Source: Deltaproteobacteria bacterium (GTDB taxonomy: Bacteria > Myxococcota_A > Polyangia > Polyangiales > Ga0077539). Taken from it: a DNA stretch of 64,000 bases. The position numbers and the translations under genes are program-made. The notes under the pieces are model-generated. The model was not told the origin of the DNA. It searched no databases and worked only from the letters and a program-made list of their open reading frames with translations. Shown one piece after another: positions 35,238-43,156 of the stretch. The DNA lies in NCBI GenBank assembly GCA_016704445.1, contig JADJAE010000019.1, positions 1 through 64,000 of the forward strand, given 5' to 3'. Position 1 is the first letter of the stretch. Each line of letters begins with the position of its first letter.

Positions 35238-36059
35238 GTGAGCGAGCGATCGATTCCGCGCGACGCCCTCGGGCTTGGGCTGCGGCCCGCGCACTACCCC
35301 TACCTCTTCGAGCACTGGCCCGAGGTCGGGTACTTCGAGGTCATCAGCGAGAACTTCCTCGGCGCCGCGCCGCCGCCCAGAGAGCGCCTCGCCGCGGTGA
35401 GCGCCCGCTACCCCGTGGTGCTCCACGGCGTCGGGCTCAACCTCCTGGGTCACTCCGACCTCGACGAGTCCTACCTCGACTCGCTCTGCCGCCTCGCCGA
35501 CCGGGTCGACGCGCCCTTCGTGACCGACCACCTCTGCTGGACGGGAGCGCACGGAGTCTCCCACCACGACCTGCTCCCCGCGCCCTACGTGCCCGAGCTG
35601 GTCGAGCTGGCCGCCGAGCGCGCCTACCGGGTGCAGCGGCAGCTCGGGCGTCCCTTCGGCATCGAGAACCTCTCCAGCTACGTGGGCTTCCGCCGCTCGA
35701 CGATGACCGAGTGGGACTTCTACGCGGCGGTGGTCCGCGAGTCGGGCTGCTGGTTCATGCTCGACGTGAACAACATCTACGTGTCGAGCCAGAACCACGG
35801 CTTCGACCCGCTGGAGTACCTCCGCGCCATCGACTTCTCCCGAGTGCTCCAGGTGCACCTCGCGGGGCACACCCGCGAGCCCGACGGGACCCTCGTCGAC
35901 ACCCACGACCACCCGGTGTCGAGCGCGGTCTGGTCGCTCTACGCGCACGCATGGAAGCAGGGCGGTCCCTTCCCCACGCTGCTGGAGTGGGACGAGCGCA
36001 TTCCGCCGATGCCCGAGGTACTCGCGGAGCTGGCGAAGGCGAAGGGGGCGAGAGAGTGA
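35238..36059 (+). CDS. DUF692 multinuclear non-haem iron enzyme (MbnB/BufB-like)
   Basis: A 273-aa TIM-barrel protein. The metal-ligand motifs of the family are in place: HGVGLNL (63-69), DHLCW (97-101), ENLSSY (143-148), LDVNNIYVS (175-183), HLAGH (207-211) and DTHDHPV (221-227). Characterised relatives (MbnB, TglH, ChrH, BufB) oxidatively modify Cys, and others Asp, in ribosomal peptides, working with a partner protein. The next gene is such a partner and overlaps by four bases. No short precursor gene is visible, but the convergent lipoprotein at 36916 has a Cys-rich C-terminus. The substrate is therefore an inference. Confidence 0.9.
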   Translation: MSERSIPRDALGLGLRPAHYPYLFEHWPEVGYFEVISENFLGAAPPPRERLAAVSARYPVVLHGVGLNLLGHSDLDESYLDSLCRLADRVDAPFVTDHLCWTGAHGVSHHDLLPAPYVPELVELAAERAYRVQRQLGRPFGIENLSSYVGFRRSTMTEWDFYAAVVRESGCWFMLDVNNIYVSSQNHGFDPLEYLRAIDFSRVLQVHLAGHTREPDGTLVDTHDHPVSSAVWSLYAHAWKQGGPFPTLLEWDERIPPMPEVLAELAKAKGARE

Positions 36060-36937
36060 AGGCAGGCCTCGCCCCCGAGTGGCTCGCGGAGCTTCAGTCA
36101 GGCTTCGGCGCCGTGCTGCGTACCCCCCTCGACCGCAGCACCGGAACCCTCCGAGCCACCCCCTCGGCCTACGATCCCGGCGCGCTTCGGGAGATCCTCG
36201 ACGGGCCGCACGGGCGCGCGGACGAGCACATCGCGGTCTACAACCGTCAGTACTGGTTTCGCCTCTTCGGCGTGTTCCAGACGGCCTTCCCGCTCACGTC
36301 GCGGCTCTTCGGTCACTGGCACTTCAACGGCCATGTGACGCGCTTCCTCCTCGCGCACCCGCCCCGCCACTGGGACCTCGACCGCGCCCCCGACGGCTTC
36401 GAGGCCTTCCTCGCCGAGACAATCGGCGACGCGGCCCATCGCGAGGCCCTGCTCGACGCCGCCCGCCTCGACGTCACCTGGCGCGCTCTCTTCCGAGCGC
36501 CCGTGACGGCGCCCTTCCAGCCGCGCGCGGAGGACGCACCCCGGCTGCTCGACTCCCGCCTCGTGCCTTCACCCGCCGTGGCGTTGCTCGTCGAGCGCTG
36601 GCCCCTGCTGGAGCTGAAGGCCTCCCTCGCGAGGAGCGGCGGAGAGTCGGCGGTCCCTCTGCCCGCTGGCCTGGAGGAGCCCCGCTGCTGGGCGCTGGTG
36701 CGAGAGACCGGGGGCATCCGTCACCTCTCGCTGGCGTCGCGCGAGGCAGAACTCCTGCGGTTGCTGCGAAGCCACACGATCCGCGACGCGCTCGCGGCGC
36801 TGGAGTCGGCGTGCCCGGAGCCCGAGCGCGCGGCGCTACCCGAGCAGGCTCAGCGGTGGCTGGCCCGGAGCGTCGAGCGTGGATTCTGGGCGGGGCTGAC
36901 GACGGAGGGAGAGGGTCAGGGAATGACGCAGGTGTAG
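36056..36937 (+). CDS. DUF2063 partner protein (MbnC/BufC-like)
   Basis: The GTG at 36056 overlaps the DUF692 stop (GTGA); the product is 293 aa. The DUF2063 N-terminal region is clear: LQSGFGAVLRTPLD, then VYNRQYWFRLFGVFQTAFPL and TSRLFG. A helical C-terminal part follows. In characterised pairs this protein binds the leader or core of the precursor and presents it to the DUF692 enzyme. The tight overlap strongly supports a shared function. Its last 22 bp overlap, tail to tail, with the Cys-rich lipoprotein gene. Confidence 0.85.
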   Translation: MKAGLAPEWLAELQSGFGAVLRTPLDRSTGTLRATPSAYDPGALREILDGPHGRADEHIAVYNRQYWFRLFGVFQTAFPLTSRLFGHWHFNGHVTRFLLAHPPRHWDLDRAPDGFEAFLAETIGDAAHREALLDAARLDVTWRALFRAPVTAPFQPRAEDAPRLLDSRLVPSPAVALLVERWPLLELKASLARSGGESAVPLPAGLEEPRCWALVRETGGIRHLSLASREAELLRLLRSHTIRDALAALESACPEPERAALPEQAQRWLARSVERGFWAGLTTEGEGQGMTQV

Positions 36938-37650
36938 CCGGTGCAGGTGTTGAGGCCCGCGCAGTTGTGCTCGCTGAACACCCCGATGGTCTCGTCGAAG
37001 GAGAAGCCGCCGCAGCTGTTCGCCCCGCCGCAGTGCGGATGGATCTCGACGAAGCCGCCGACCCGGTTGCACATCGCGGTGAAGGCCTCGCGGGTGATGC
37101 CAGGCGCCCCGTCGACGGCAGGGATCACATCCCTGGAGCTGACCACCCGGTCGGCCGCGACGTCGCACACGAAGGGCGCCGCGTCGACGGACGCATCCCG
37201 AGCGCTCGCGTCCAGGGAGACCGTCGCATCGATCCCGGTGGCGCCCGAGTCGAGGGGAGCGCTGACGTCGACCGCAGAGCCCGCATCGACCGCAGAGCCC
37301 GCATCGACCGCAGAGCCCGCATCGACGGCCGCACCTGTATCGACGGTAGAGCCCGCATCGACGGCCGCACCGGTATCGACGGTAGAGCCCGAGTCGACGG
37401 TAGAGCCCGAGTCGACGGGAGCGCCGGTATCGACGGCGGAGCCCGAGTCGACGGGAGCGCCGACGTCCGTGCGGGAGCCCACGTCGACAGGAGCGCCGGT
37501 GTCAGCGATGGAGCCCGCGTCGGCAGCGCCTGGATCGGGGTTGGAGCTGCAGGACGCGGCGAAGGAGAGGAGCCCGCCGAGCGCGGCGGAGAGGAGAGCG
37601 CTGCTCGCGGACGGAGCGCGCGAGCGAAGGATTTCGTCAGGGTAGGTCAT
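36916..37650 (-). CDS. Lipoprotein with Asp-rich repeat stalk and Cys-rich end
   Basis: A 244-aa protein from ATG 37650; an upstream GTG at 37665 is possible. The signal sequence ends at lipobox Cys34. Residues 45-150 are tandem VDAGS/VDTGA/VDSGS units, encoded by 18-24-bp DNA repeats (about 37260-37480). The C-terminal domain has Cys at 162, 194, 207, 213, 230, 236 and 241, with the motifs CGGANSCGGF and EHNCAGLNTCTGYTC. It is probably a surface protein on a flexible acidic stalk. The Cys pattern and the 22-bp convergent overlap make it a candidate substrate of the DUF692/DUF2063 pair. Confidence 0.75.
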   Translation of the reverse strand: MTYPDEILRSRAPSASSALLSAALGGLLSFAASCSSNPDPGAADAGSIADTGAPVDVGSRTDVGAPVDSGSAVDTGAPVDSGSTVDSGSTVDTGAAVDAGSTVDTGAAVDAGSAVDAGSAVDAGSAVDVSAPLDSGATGIDATVSLDASARDASVDAAPFVCDVAADRVVSSRDVIPAVDGAPGITREAFTAMCNRVGGFVEIHPHCGGANSCGGFSFDETIGVFSEHNCAGLNTCTGYTCVIP

Positions 37651-37702
37651 CGATGTGACCCCCACTCTAGCGGAACTGCCCCGCCGCGAGTGAGGGCTTC
37701 GG

Positions 37703-38860
37703 TCACTCCCCGAGGGCCACCTGCTCGACGACCTCCAGGTCGTACGCGCTCAGCCCCAGGAGGCGCCGCGGGTTGTTGGTCATCAGCTTGATCTTGCGCA
37801 GCCCCAGCGTGCGGAGCACTTGCGCGCCCATGCCGTGCTCGCGCTGCGCGGGCGACCCGTTGCTCGCCAGGTCGTGGGTGCGCGTCGGCGCCTCGCCGGT
37901 GACGATGCGCAGGTCGTCCTGAAGGTCGAAGTGCCTCGGCGGGACGTACACCACCACCCCGGCGCCCTCGCGCTCCATCCGGTGCATCGCCTCGGTGAGG
38001 TAGGCCCCGCCGCCCACGATGGCCTTGCCCTCGGCCGTCTTCGCGGGGGCGAACAGGTCGGCGAAGACCGCCCCGGGGTGCATCCGCACCAGCGTCGGCT
38101 GCTCCGCCGTGGGCTCGCCGTGCACCAGCGCCAGGAACTGCCGGCCCGCCTCCACCGAGGCCTCGAAGACGTGGGCCTCCCAGGTGCCGGTCATACCCCT
38201 CGGGGTAAACTTCGCCGAGCTCACGCGCCGCACCAGCCGGTCGGTGCGAAGCCTGAACTGGATCAGGTCCTCGACGGTCACCAGCGGCACGTGATGCTCG
38301 CGCGAGAAGGCCAGCAGCTCGGGCATCCGCGCCATGGTGCCGTCGTCGTTCATGATCTCGCAGATCACCCCCGAGGGGTGCAATCCCGCGAGCACCGCGA
38401 GGTCGACGCTCCCCTCGGTCTGCCCGGTGCGCTGCAGCACGCCTCCAGGCCGAGCCCTCAGCGGGAAGATGTGCCCCGGGGAGACCAGGTCGTCGGGCTT
38501 CGCGTCGGGCGCCACGGCCACCTTGATGGTGTGCGCCCGGTCGGCCGCGGAGATGCCCGTCGAGACGCCCTCGCGCGCCTCCACGCTCACGGTGAAGGCC
38601 GTGCCCAGGGAGGCCTTGTTCTTCTCCACCATCATCGGGAGGCGGAGCTTCTCGATGTGCTCCTCGGTGAGCGTCAGGCAGATCAGCCCGCGGGCGTACT
38701 TCGCCATGAAGTTGATCGCCTCCGGGGTCACCAGCTCCGCGGCCAGCACCAGGTCGCCCTCGTTCTCGCGGTCCTCGTCGTCGGTGAGGATCACCATGCG
38801 CCCCGCGCGGATCGCCTCCACCGCCAGGCGCACCCGCTCCTCTGGGGTTCGTTCAAGCAT
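37703..38860 (-). CDS. ribB: RibBA with a degenerate GTP-cyclohydrolase domain
   Basis: A 385-aa protein from ATG 38860; GTG 38869, overlapping the ribE stop, is an alternative. The N-terminal RibB domain is complete (DDEDRENEGDLVLAAE, then AREGVSTGISAADRAHTI and HIFPLRARPGGVLQR) and should make 3,4-dihydroxybutanone 4-phosphate from ribulose 5-phosphate. The C-terminal RibA-like domain keeps the fold and ending (GMGAQVLRTLGLRKIKLMTN). It lacks the zinc-binding cysteines: where active enzymes have HSECLTGD...CDCG it has RMHPGAVFADLF without Cys. So it probably does not hydrolyse GTP. Confidence 0.88.
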   Translation of the reverse strand: MLERTPEERVRLAVEAIRAGRMVILTDDEDRENEGDLVLAAELVTPEAINFMAKYARGLICLTLTEEHIEKLRLPMMVEKNKASLGTAFTVSVEAREGVSTGISAADRAHTIKVAVAPDAKPDDLVSPGHIFPLRARPGGVLQRTGQTEGSVDLAVLAGLHPSGVICEIMNDDGTMARMPELLAFSREHHVPLVTVEDLIQFRLRTDRLVRRVSSAKFTPRGMTGTWEAHVFEASVEAGRQFLALVHGEPTAEQPTLVRMHPGAVFADLFAPAKTAEGKAIVGGGAYLTEAMHRMEREGAGVVVYVPPRHFDLQDDLRIVTGEAPTRTHDLASNGSPAQREHGMGAQVLRTLGLRKIKLMTNNPRRLLGLSAYDLEVVEQVALGE

Positions 38861-38865
38861 CGTCG

Positions 38866-39534
38866 TCACTGTCCCTTCCCGAAGCCATCGAGCAGCGCCC
38901 GCCATCGGGCATCCTTCTCCGCGCCCGCCGCGCCGGGATCTGGAGCCTCGCGCTCCCAGATCAACGCCCTCGCCACGTAGCGAGCGATCACGTCGGCCTC
39001 CAGGTTCACCCGGTCGCCCGCGCGCCGATCGGAGAGCGTGGTCGCCCCTTGCGTGAAGGGCACCAGCATCACCTCGAAGGTCTCCCCCGCCACCGCGTTG
39101 ACCGTCAGGCTCACCCCGTCGATCGCCACGCTGCCCTTCTCCGCGATGTACCGAAGCACCTCCCGGGGCGCGCGGAACACCACCCGCTCGGCGCTCTCCA
39201 CCCGCTCCCGCAAGCGCAGCTCGCCGACGCCGTCGACGTGCCCCGCCACGATGTGCCCGCCCATGCGATCGCCCAGCGCCAGGGCCCGCTCCAGGTTGAC
39301 CCGGTGCCCCACCGAGCGCTCGCCCAGCGTCGTGCGCGCCAGCGTCTCGGCGCTCGCGTCCGCGGTGAACCCGCCGTCCACCACGCGCACCACCGTGAGG
39401 CACACCCCGTCCACGGCCACGCTCTCCCCGAGCTCAAGCTTCGCGAAGGGACACGCCACGCTCAGCCACGCCGAAGCCCCGCGGCGCTCGATCGCGCGGA
39501 GGCTGCCTACCGCCTGGATGATCCCCGTGAACAC
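38866..39534 (-). CDS. ribE: Riboflavin synthase, alpha subunit
   Basis: A 222-aa protein from a GTG at 39534 (FTGIIQAVGSLRAIE). It has the two lumazine-binding repeats, each with the pattern VAVDGVCLTV / VAIDGVSLTV and GGHIVAGHVDGVG. It converts two 6,7-dimethyl-8-ribityllumazine to riboflavin plus pyrimidine, as a trimer. One base separates it from ribD and it runs into ribBA, forming a ribD-ribE-ribBA operon. Confidence 0.95.
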   Translation of the reverse strand: MFTGIIQAVGSLRAIERRGASAWLSVACPFAKLELGESVAVDGVCLTVVRVVDGGFTADASAETLARTTLGERSVGHRVNLERALALGDRMGGHIVAGHVDGVGELRLRERVESAERVVFRAPREVLRYIAEKGSVAIDGVSLTVNAVAGETFEVMLVPFTQGATTLSDRRAGDRVNLEADVIARYVARALIWEREAPDPGAAGAEKDARWRALLDGFGKGQ

Positions 39535-39535
39535 T

Positions 39536-40660
39536 TCAGCGAACCTCCGCCTCGATGCGCAGGTCGGGCCCCACCGGGCGCACCGACCAGTCCGACAGCC
39601 GCGTGACGTCCGAGAGCCGCTCGGCCCCGGCGCCGCCGATCGCCCTCAGCCCCGCGCCGCCCATCAGCATCGGGGCCAGGTAACAAACCACCCGGTCGAC
39701 CAGGCCCGCGTCGCGAAGCCTGCCGTGGAGCGTTCCGCCGCCCTCGCAGAGCACCGACACGACGCCCTCCGCCGCGAGCGCTCTCAGGCCCAGCCCCAGG
39801 TCGACGCCGCCGCCCTCTCCCCGGGCGACCGCGAGCACCCGCACCCCGGCGTCCGCCAGCTCCCTCCTCGGGGCCTCGTCGGCGTCGCTGGCGCAGAGCA
39901 CCCAGGTCGGGACCTCCCTTGCCGTCGACACCAGCTTCGCCCCCATCGGCAGCCGGGCGTCGCGGGACACCACCACCCTCACCGGGATGCGCTCGAAGGG
40001 CACGTCCCGCGCCGTCAACATCGGATCATCGGCGAGCACGGTGCCGCTCCCCACGAGCACCGCGTCGCAGGAGGCCCGCAGCAGGTGGCCGTCCCGGCGC
40101 GCCTCGGGTGAGGTGATCCACCGGCTCTCTCCGCCGCGCGTGGCGATGCAGCCGTCGAGCGACATCGCGGCCTTCAGGGTGACGTGCGCGCGGCTGCTGG
40201 TGATGAAGCGCATCCACGGCGCGATGCGGTGCTCCGCGGCCCGCTGCGCCTCGGGGTCGAAGCCGTGATCGACCACCACCCCGGCGGCTCGGAGGGTGTC
40301 CCTCCCGTGGCCTCTCACGTGGGGGTTGGGATCGGACACCGCGAAGACCACCCGCTCGACGCCCGCGCGCAGCAGCGCCTCGGTGCACGGGGCCGTGCGC
40401 CCGTGGTGGTTGCAGGGCTCCAGCGTCACGAACACCGTCGCGCCCCGCGCCCGCTCGCCCGCTTCGCGGAGGGCCATGACCTCCGCGTGGTCTTCCCCCG
40501 CGCGGCGATGGTGGCCAACGCCCACGAGCTCGCCCCTGGACACGACGGCCGCGCCGACAGGGGGATTGGGGGAGGGGACGCCCCGGTGGGAGGCCGCCAC
40601 CGCGCGCGCCATGGCTTCGAGTTCAATGGGGAGAAATCCCCTGGAATTGGCGTCGCTCAC
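39536..40660 (-). CDS. ribD: Bifunctional riboflavin deaminase/reductase
   Basis: A 374-aa protein from ATG 40660. The N-terminal deaminase has zinc ligands in HAE (58-60) and PCNHHGRTAPC (82-92). The C-terminal reductase shows KAAMSLDGCIATRGGESRWI, VLVGSGTVLADDP and the NADPH loop VLCEGGGTLHGRL. It carries out the second and third steps after GTP opening in riboflavin synthesis. It is first in the rib operon. I looked for an FMN riboswitch upstream (40661-40952) and saw none that fits the consensus. Confidence 0.94.
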   Translation of the reverse strand: MSDANSRGFLPIELEAMARAVAASHRGVPSPNPPVGAAVVSRGELVGVGHHRRAGEDHAEVMALREAGERARGATVFVTLEPCNHHGRTAPCTEALLRAGVERVVFAVSDPNPHVRGHGRDTLRAAGVVVDHGFDPEAQRAAEHRIAPWMRFITSSRAHVTLKAAMSLDGCIATRGGESRWITSPEARRDGHLLRASCDAVLVGSGTVLADDPMLTARDVPFERIPVRVVVSRDARLPMGAKLVSTAREVPTWVLCASDADEAPRRELADAGVRVLAVARGEGGGVDLGLGLRALAAEGVVSVLCEGGGTLHGRLRDAGLVDRVVCYLAPMLMGGAGLRAIGGAGAERLSDVTRLSDWSVRPVGPDLRIEAEVR

Positions 40661-40952
40661 AATAAGAATGGCCCGCGACGGAGAGCGCCGCTCGGGCTTG
40701 TGTCCGCTGAAGGCGCGCGGACTCTAGACCCGACCCGGCGCGAAGACCAGATCGCGCGGCGCGTCACCCAAGGTCGGCGCGTGTGCCGCGGTCGGAGCGC
40801 CCATCGACCTAGCGTGACACCCGCATCGAGCGCGTGCGGTTCGGGTGCCACGCTGACGGACGATCTGAGGCGGGCGTGACGTTCCGTTGCGCCCTGGAAG
40901 TCGAGGCGCTAGCGTGGACGCCGCGCGACGCACCGGGTGAGGCCAAATCTTG

Positions 40953-41885
40953 ATGACTGCACTGGATGAATCGACGCACCGCCCCTCCGAACAGCCGCTC
41001 TGGCGCCAAGGCACGCTGAGCGACGACGAGTTCGAGAGGGCGGCGCTGGCCATCACCCCGAGCTGGGAGCTCGGCCTCGACGCCGCCCACGCGACGCTCT
41101 CCTCTCCACCCCCGGTCGCCGTGACCGCCAACGCCTTCGCGGCCCCGAGCGCGGCCGTCCATTCCATGCTCGCCTCCGCGGCCGTCGAGGCGACGCCCTC
41201 CCTGCCGACGCCCGCCCCGACGACGACCACCCCGGCGAAGGCCGTGGGCGTCGCCCCGGTCGAGGCTTCGATGATGTCGGGCTCGGCGAAGGTCAGCGAC
41301 GCTCCCCCTCGTCGGCCGCCCTCGATGCGTCCCCCCGTGGCGAGGCGCTCCAGCGACGACGCCTTCGAGGCCCCCAAGCGCAGCAACAACAAGGTCTGGG
41401 CGGCCGTCGGAGGCGCGATGCTCCTGGCCGGCGCCCTCTTCGTCGGCTTCGCCAGCAGCTCCAGCAACACCCCGAGCACCCCGGCCCCCGAGCCCGCTCC
41501 CGTCGCGGCGCCGGAGCCCCCCGCGGCCCCCGTCGCCGAGCCCGCTCCGCCGCCCGCGGTCGCCGTCGCAGCCCCGGAGCCCGTCGCGCCCGCGGCTCCC
41601 GTCGCGGCCCCTGAGCCTCCGCCTCCCGCCCCTGAGCCTCCGCCCCCCGCGGTCGTCGCGGCCCCGGAGCCTCCGCCTCCCGCACCACCGGCCCCCGTGG
41701 TCATGGCTGCGGCGCCCGTTGCCCCTGCTCTCGTACGTCACCGCGTGATTCGCGAGCCCGTCCGCCCGGCGCCGGTCGCTCGTGCGCCTCGCGTTCGCGC
41801 ACCGGCAGCCTCCGAGCCTGCGCGCCCCGCGGCCGCTCCCCGCGCGCCCTCCGGCGCAGGATTCGTGACAGAGAGCCCGTACTGA
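40953..41885 (+). CDS. Single-pass membrane protein with Pro/Ala-rich outer part
   Basis: A 310-aa protein from ATG 40953. Residues 1-145 are soluble and low in motifs (SDDEFERAALAITPSWELGL near the N-terminus). One transmembrane helix follows (VWAAVGGAMLLAGALFVGF, about 147-166). The rest is a long run of PEPAPVAAPEPP-type repeats that could span the periplasm, like TonB-type spacers, ending in a basic, Ala-rich tail. No enzymatic domain. It is divergent from ribD with 292 bp between them and 28 bp upstream of the TPR/PEGA protein, so the two are likely co-expressed. Confidence 0.6.
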   Translation: MTALDESTHRPSEQPLWRQGTLSDDEFERAALAITPSWELGLDAAHATLSSPPPVAVTANAFAAPSAAVHSMLASAAVEATPSLPTPAPTTTTPAKAVGVAPVEASMMSGSAKVSDAPPRRPPSMRPPVARRSSDDAFEAPKRSNNKVWAAVGGAMLLAGALFVGFASSSSNTPSTPAPEPAPVAAPEPPAAPVAEPAPPPAVAVAAPEPVAPAAPVAAPEPPPPAPEPPPPAVVAAPEPPPPAPPAPVVMAAAPVAPALVRHRVIREPVRPAPVARAPRVRAPAASEPARPAAAPRAPSGAGFVTESPY

Positions 41886-41913
41886 GCGTTACGCTCCCCG
41901 GCCAGACACACGC

Positions 41914-43119
41914 ATGAAATCACCCCGAGAGATCCTTCTGGCGGGCGCGCTCGCCCTCGCCGCGCTCAGCCACACCCCGAGCGCCGCGGCCCAGACCAAC
42001 GAGGCGCGGGTGGCGTTTCAATCCGGGGTGCAGGCCTACGCCGCGCAGCACTACGCCGAGGCCCTCGAGTCGTTTCGCACGGCGTACCGCATCCGTCCCC
42101 ACCCGAGCGTGCTGGTCAACATCGCCAACTGCTACGTCGCCCTCAACCGCCCGCAGGACGCGATCTCGACCTTCGAGCGCTTCCTCAACGACCCGACGGT
42201 CAGCCCGTCGCCGCAGCAGCGCACGGAGATCGAGACCGCCCTCGCCGAGGCGCGGCGACACCTCGCCACCATCAACGTGCTGGTCTTTCCGCCGGGCGCC
42301 GAGGTCTACCTCGATGGAGACCTCGTCGGCACCGCCCCGCTGCGTCGCCCGCTCCAGACCGGCCCCGGCCCCCACGTCATCGAGGCCCGCCAGCCCGGCG
42401 GCGGAACCGTGCAGCACCAGGCGCGCGTCGAGGGCGGCGGCACCGTCACCCTGACCCTCGACATCCTCCGCAACCGATCGTTCATCGGCAGCGTCGCCCC
42501 GGAGGCCGCGCCTCCCGTGCCGATCGCAGCCCCGCCCGTCGTCGCCCCGCCCCGTCCGCCGCCGCCCGTCGTCGCCGTGACGCCGCCCGTCGTGACCCCT
42601 GCGACCAACGTCAACGTCACCCCGCCGGTGGTGCGCGTCGAGCCCGCGCGTCGCCCGCCGCCGCCCGCTCCGCTGCTACCCCTTGCCCGTCGGGTGACGG
42701 GGCCGAGCGTGACCGTCCCGCCGCCCGTCGATCCCGGGAGCTCTGGCGCCCGAGGCGTCGGCGCCGGCTTCTGGACGGGCCTCACCGTCACCATCGCCGC
42801 AGGGGGCACGGCCATCGGGTTCTTCGTCTACTCGAACTCCCTCGATGAAGACTATTACCGCATCGTGGCGCTGTTCCAGGCGCAGACCGACCCCTCGCGC
42901 CGCAGCTACTACCAGGCCCTCGGGTACTCCTACGCCGACGCCGTCGATCAGAACCGCCTGATCGCGGCCATCACCGGCGGCGTCGCGGGCGCGGCCGCCG
43001 CGTTCACCATCGGGGCCGCCATCTACGGCGCCACCAGCAGCTCCACGCCGCGCCGCGCCAGCCTCCAGGTGCTCCCCTCGCTCCGCGGCGACGGCATCAC
43101 CGTCAGCGGAACCTTCTAG
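41914..43119 (+). CDS. Exported TPR-PEGA domain protein
   Basis: A 401-aa protein from ATG 41914. The signal peptide ends near TPSAAAQ. TPR-like helices follow (AYAAQHYAEALESFRTAYRI and VLVNIANCYVALNRPQDAIS). Then comes a PEGA domain (NVLVFPPGAEVYLDGDLVGT), a Pro/Val-rich linker, and two C-terminal hydrophobic segments flanking YSNSLDEDYYRIVAL. This is a common myxobacterial envelope architecture, often next to serine/threonine kinases. The function is unknown. A symmetrical hairpin lies between its stop and the convergent FolB-fusion gene. Confidence 0.7.
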   Translation: MKSPREILLAGALALAALSHTPSAAAQTNEARVAFQSGVQAYAAQHYAEALESFRTAYRIRPHPSVLVNIANCYVALNRPQDAISTFERFLNDPTVSPSPQQRTEIETALAEARRHLATINVLVFPPGAEVYLDGDLVGTAPLRRPLQTGPGPHVIEARQPGGGTVQHQARVEGGGTVTLTLDILRNRSFIGSVAPEAAPPVPIAAPPVVAPPRPPPPVVAVTPPVVTPATNVNVTPPVVRVEPARRPPPPAPLLPLARRVTGPSVTVPPPVDPGSSGARGVGAGFWTGLTVTIAAGGTAIGFFVYSNSLDEDYYRIVALFQAQTDPSRRSYYQALGYSYADAVDQNRLIAAITGGVAGAAAAFTIGAAIYGATSSSTPRRASLQVLPSLRGDGITVSGTF

Positions 43120-43130
43120 ACCCCTTCGGA

Positions 43131-43154
43131 GGCTTTACGTCCTCCGGTAAAGCC
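43131..43154. terminator. Bidirectional hairpin between convergent genes
   Basis: GGCTTTAC (43131-43138) and GTAAAGCC (43147-43154) form an 8-bp stem with an 8-nt loop, placed between two convergent stops (43119 and 43157). The position suits a shared terminator. There is no long T run. Confidence 0.5.
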
Positions 43155-43156
43155 CT

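Noticed and set aside
40661..40952. Possible FMN riboswitch upstream of ribD
   Set aside because: I looked for the conserved FMN-element segments on the minus strand and found no convincing set of helices or consensus blocks.
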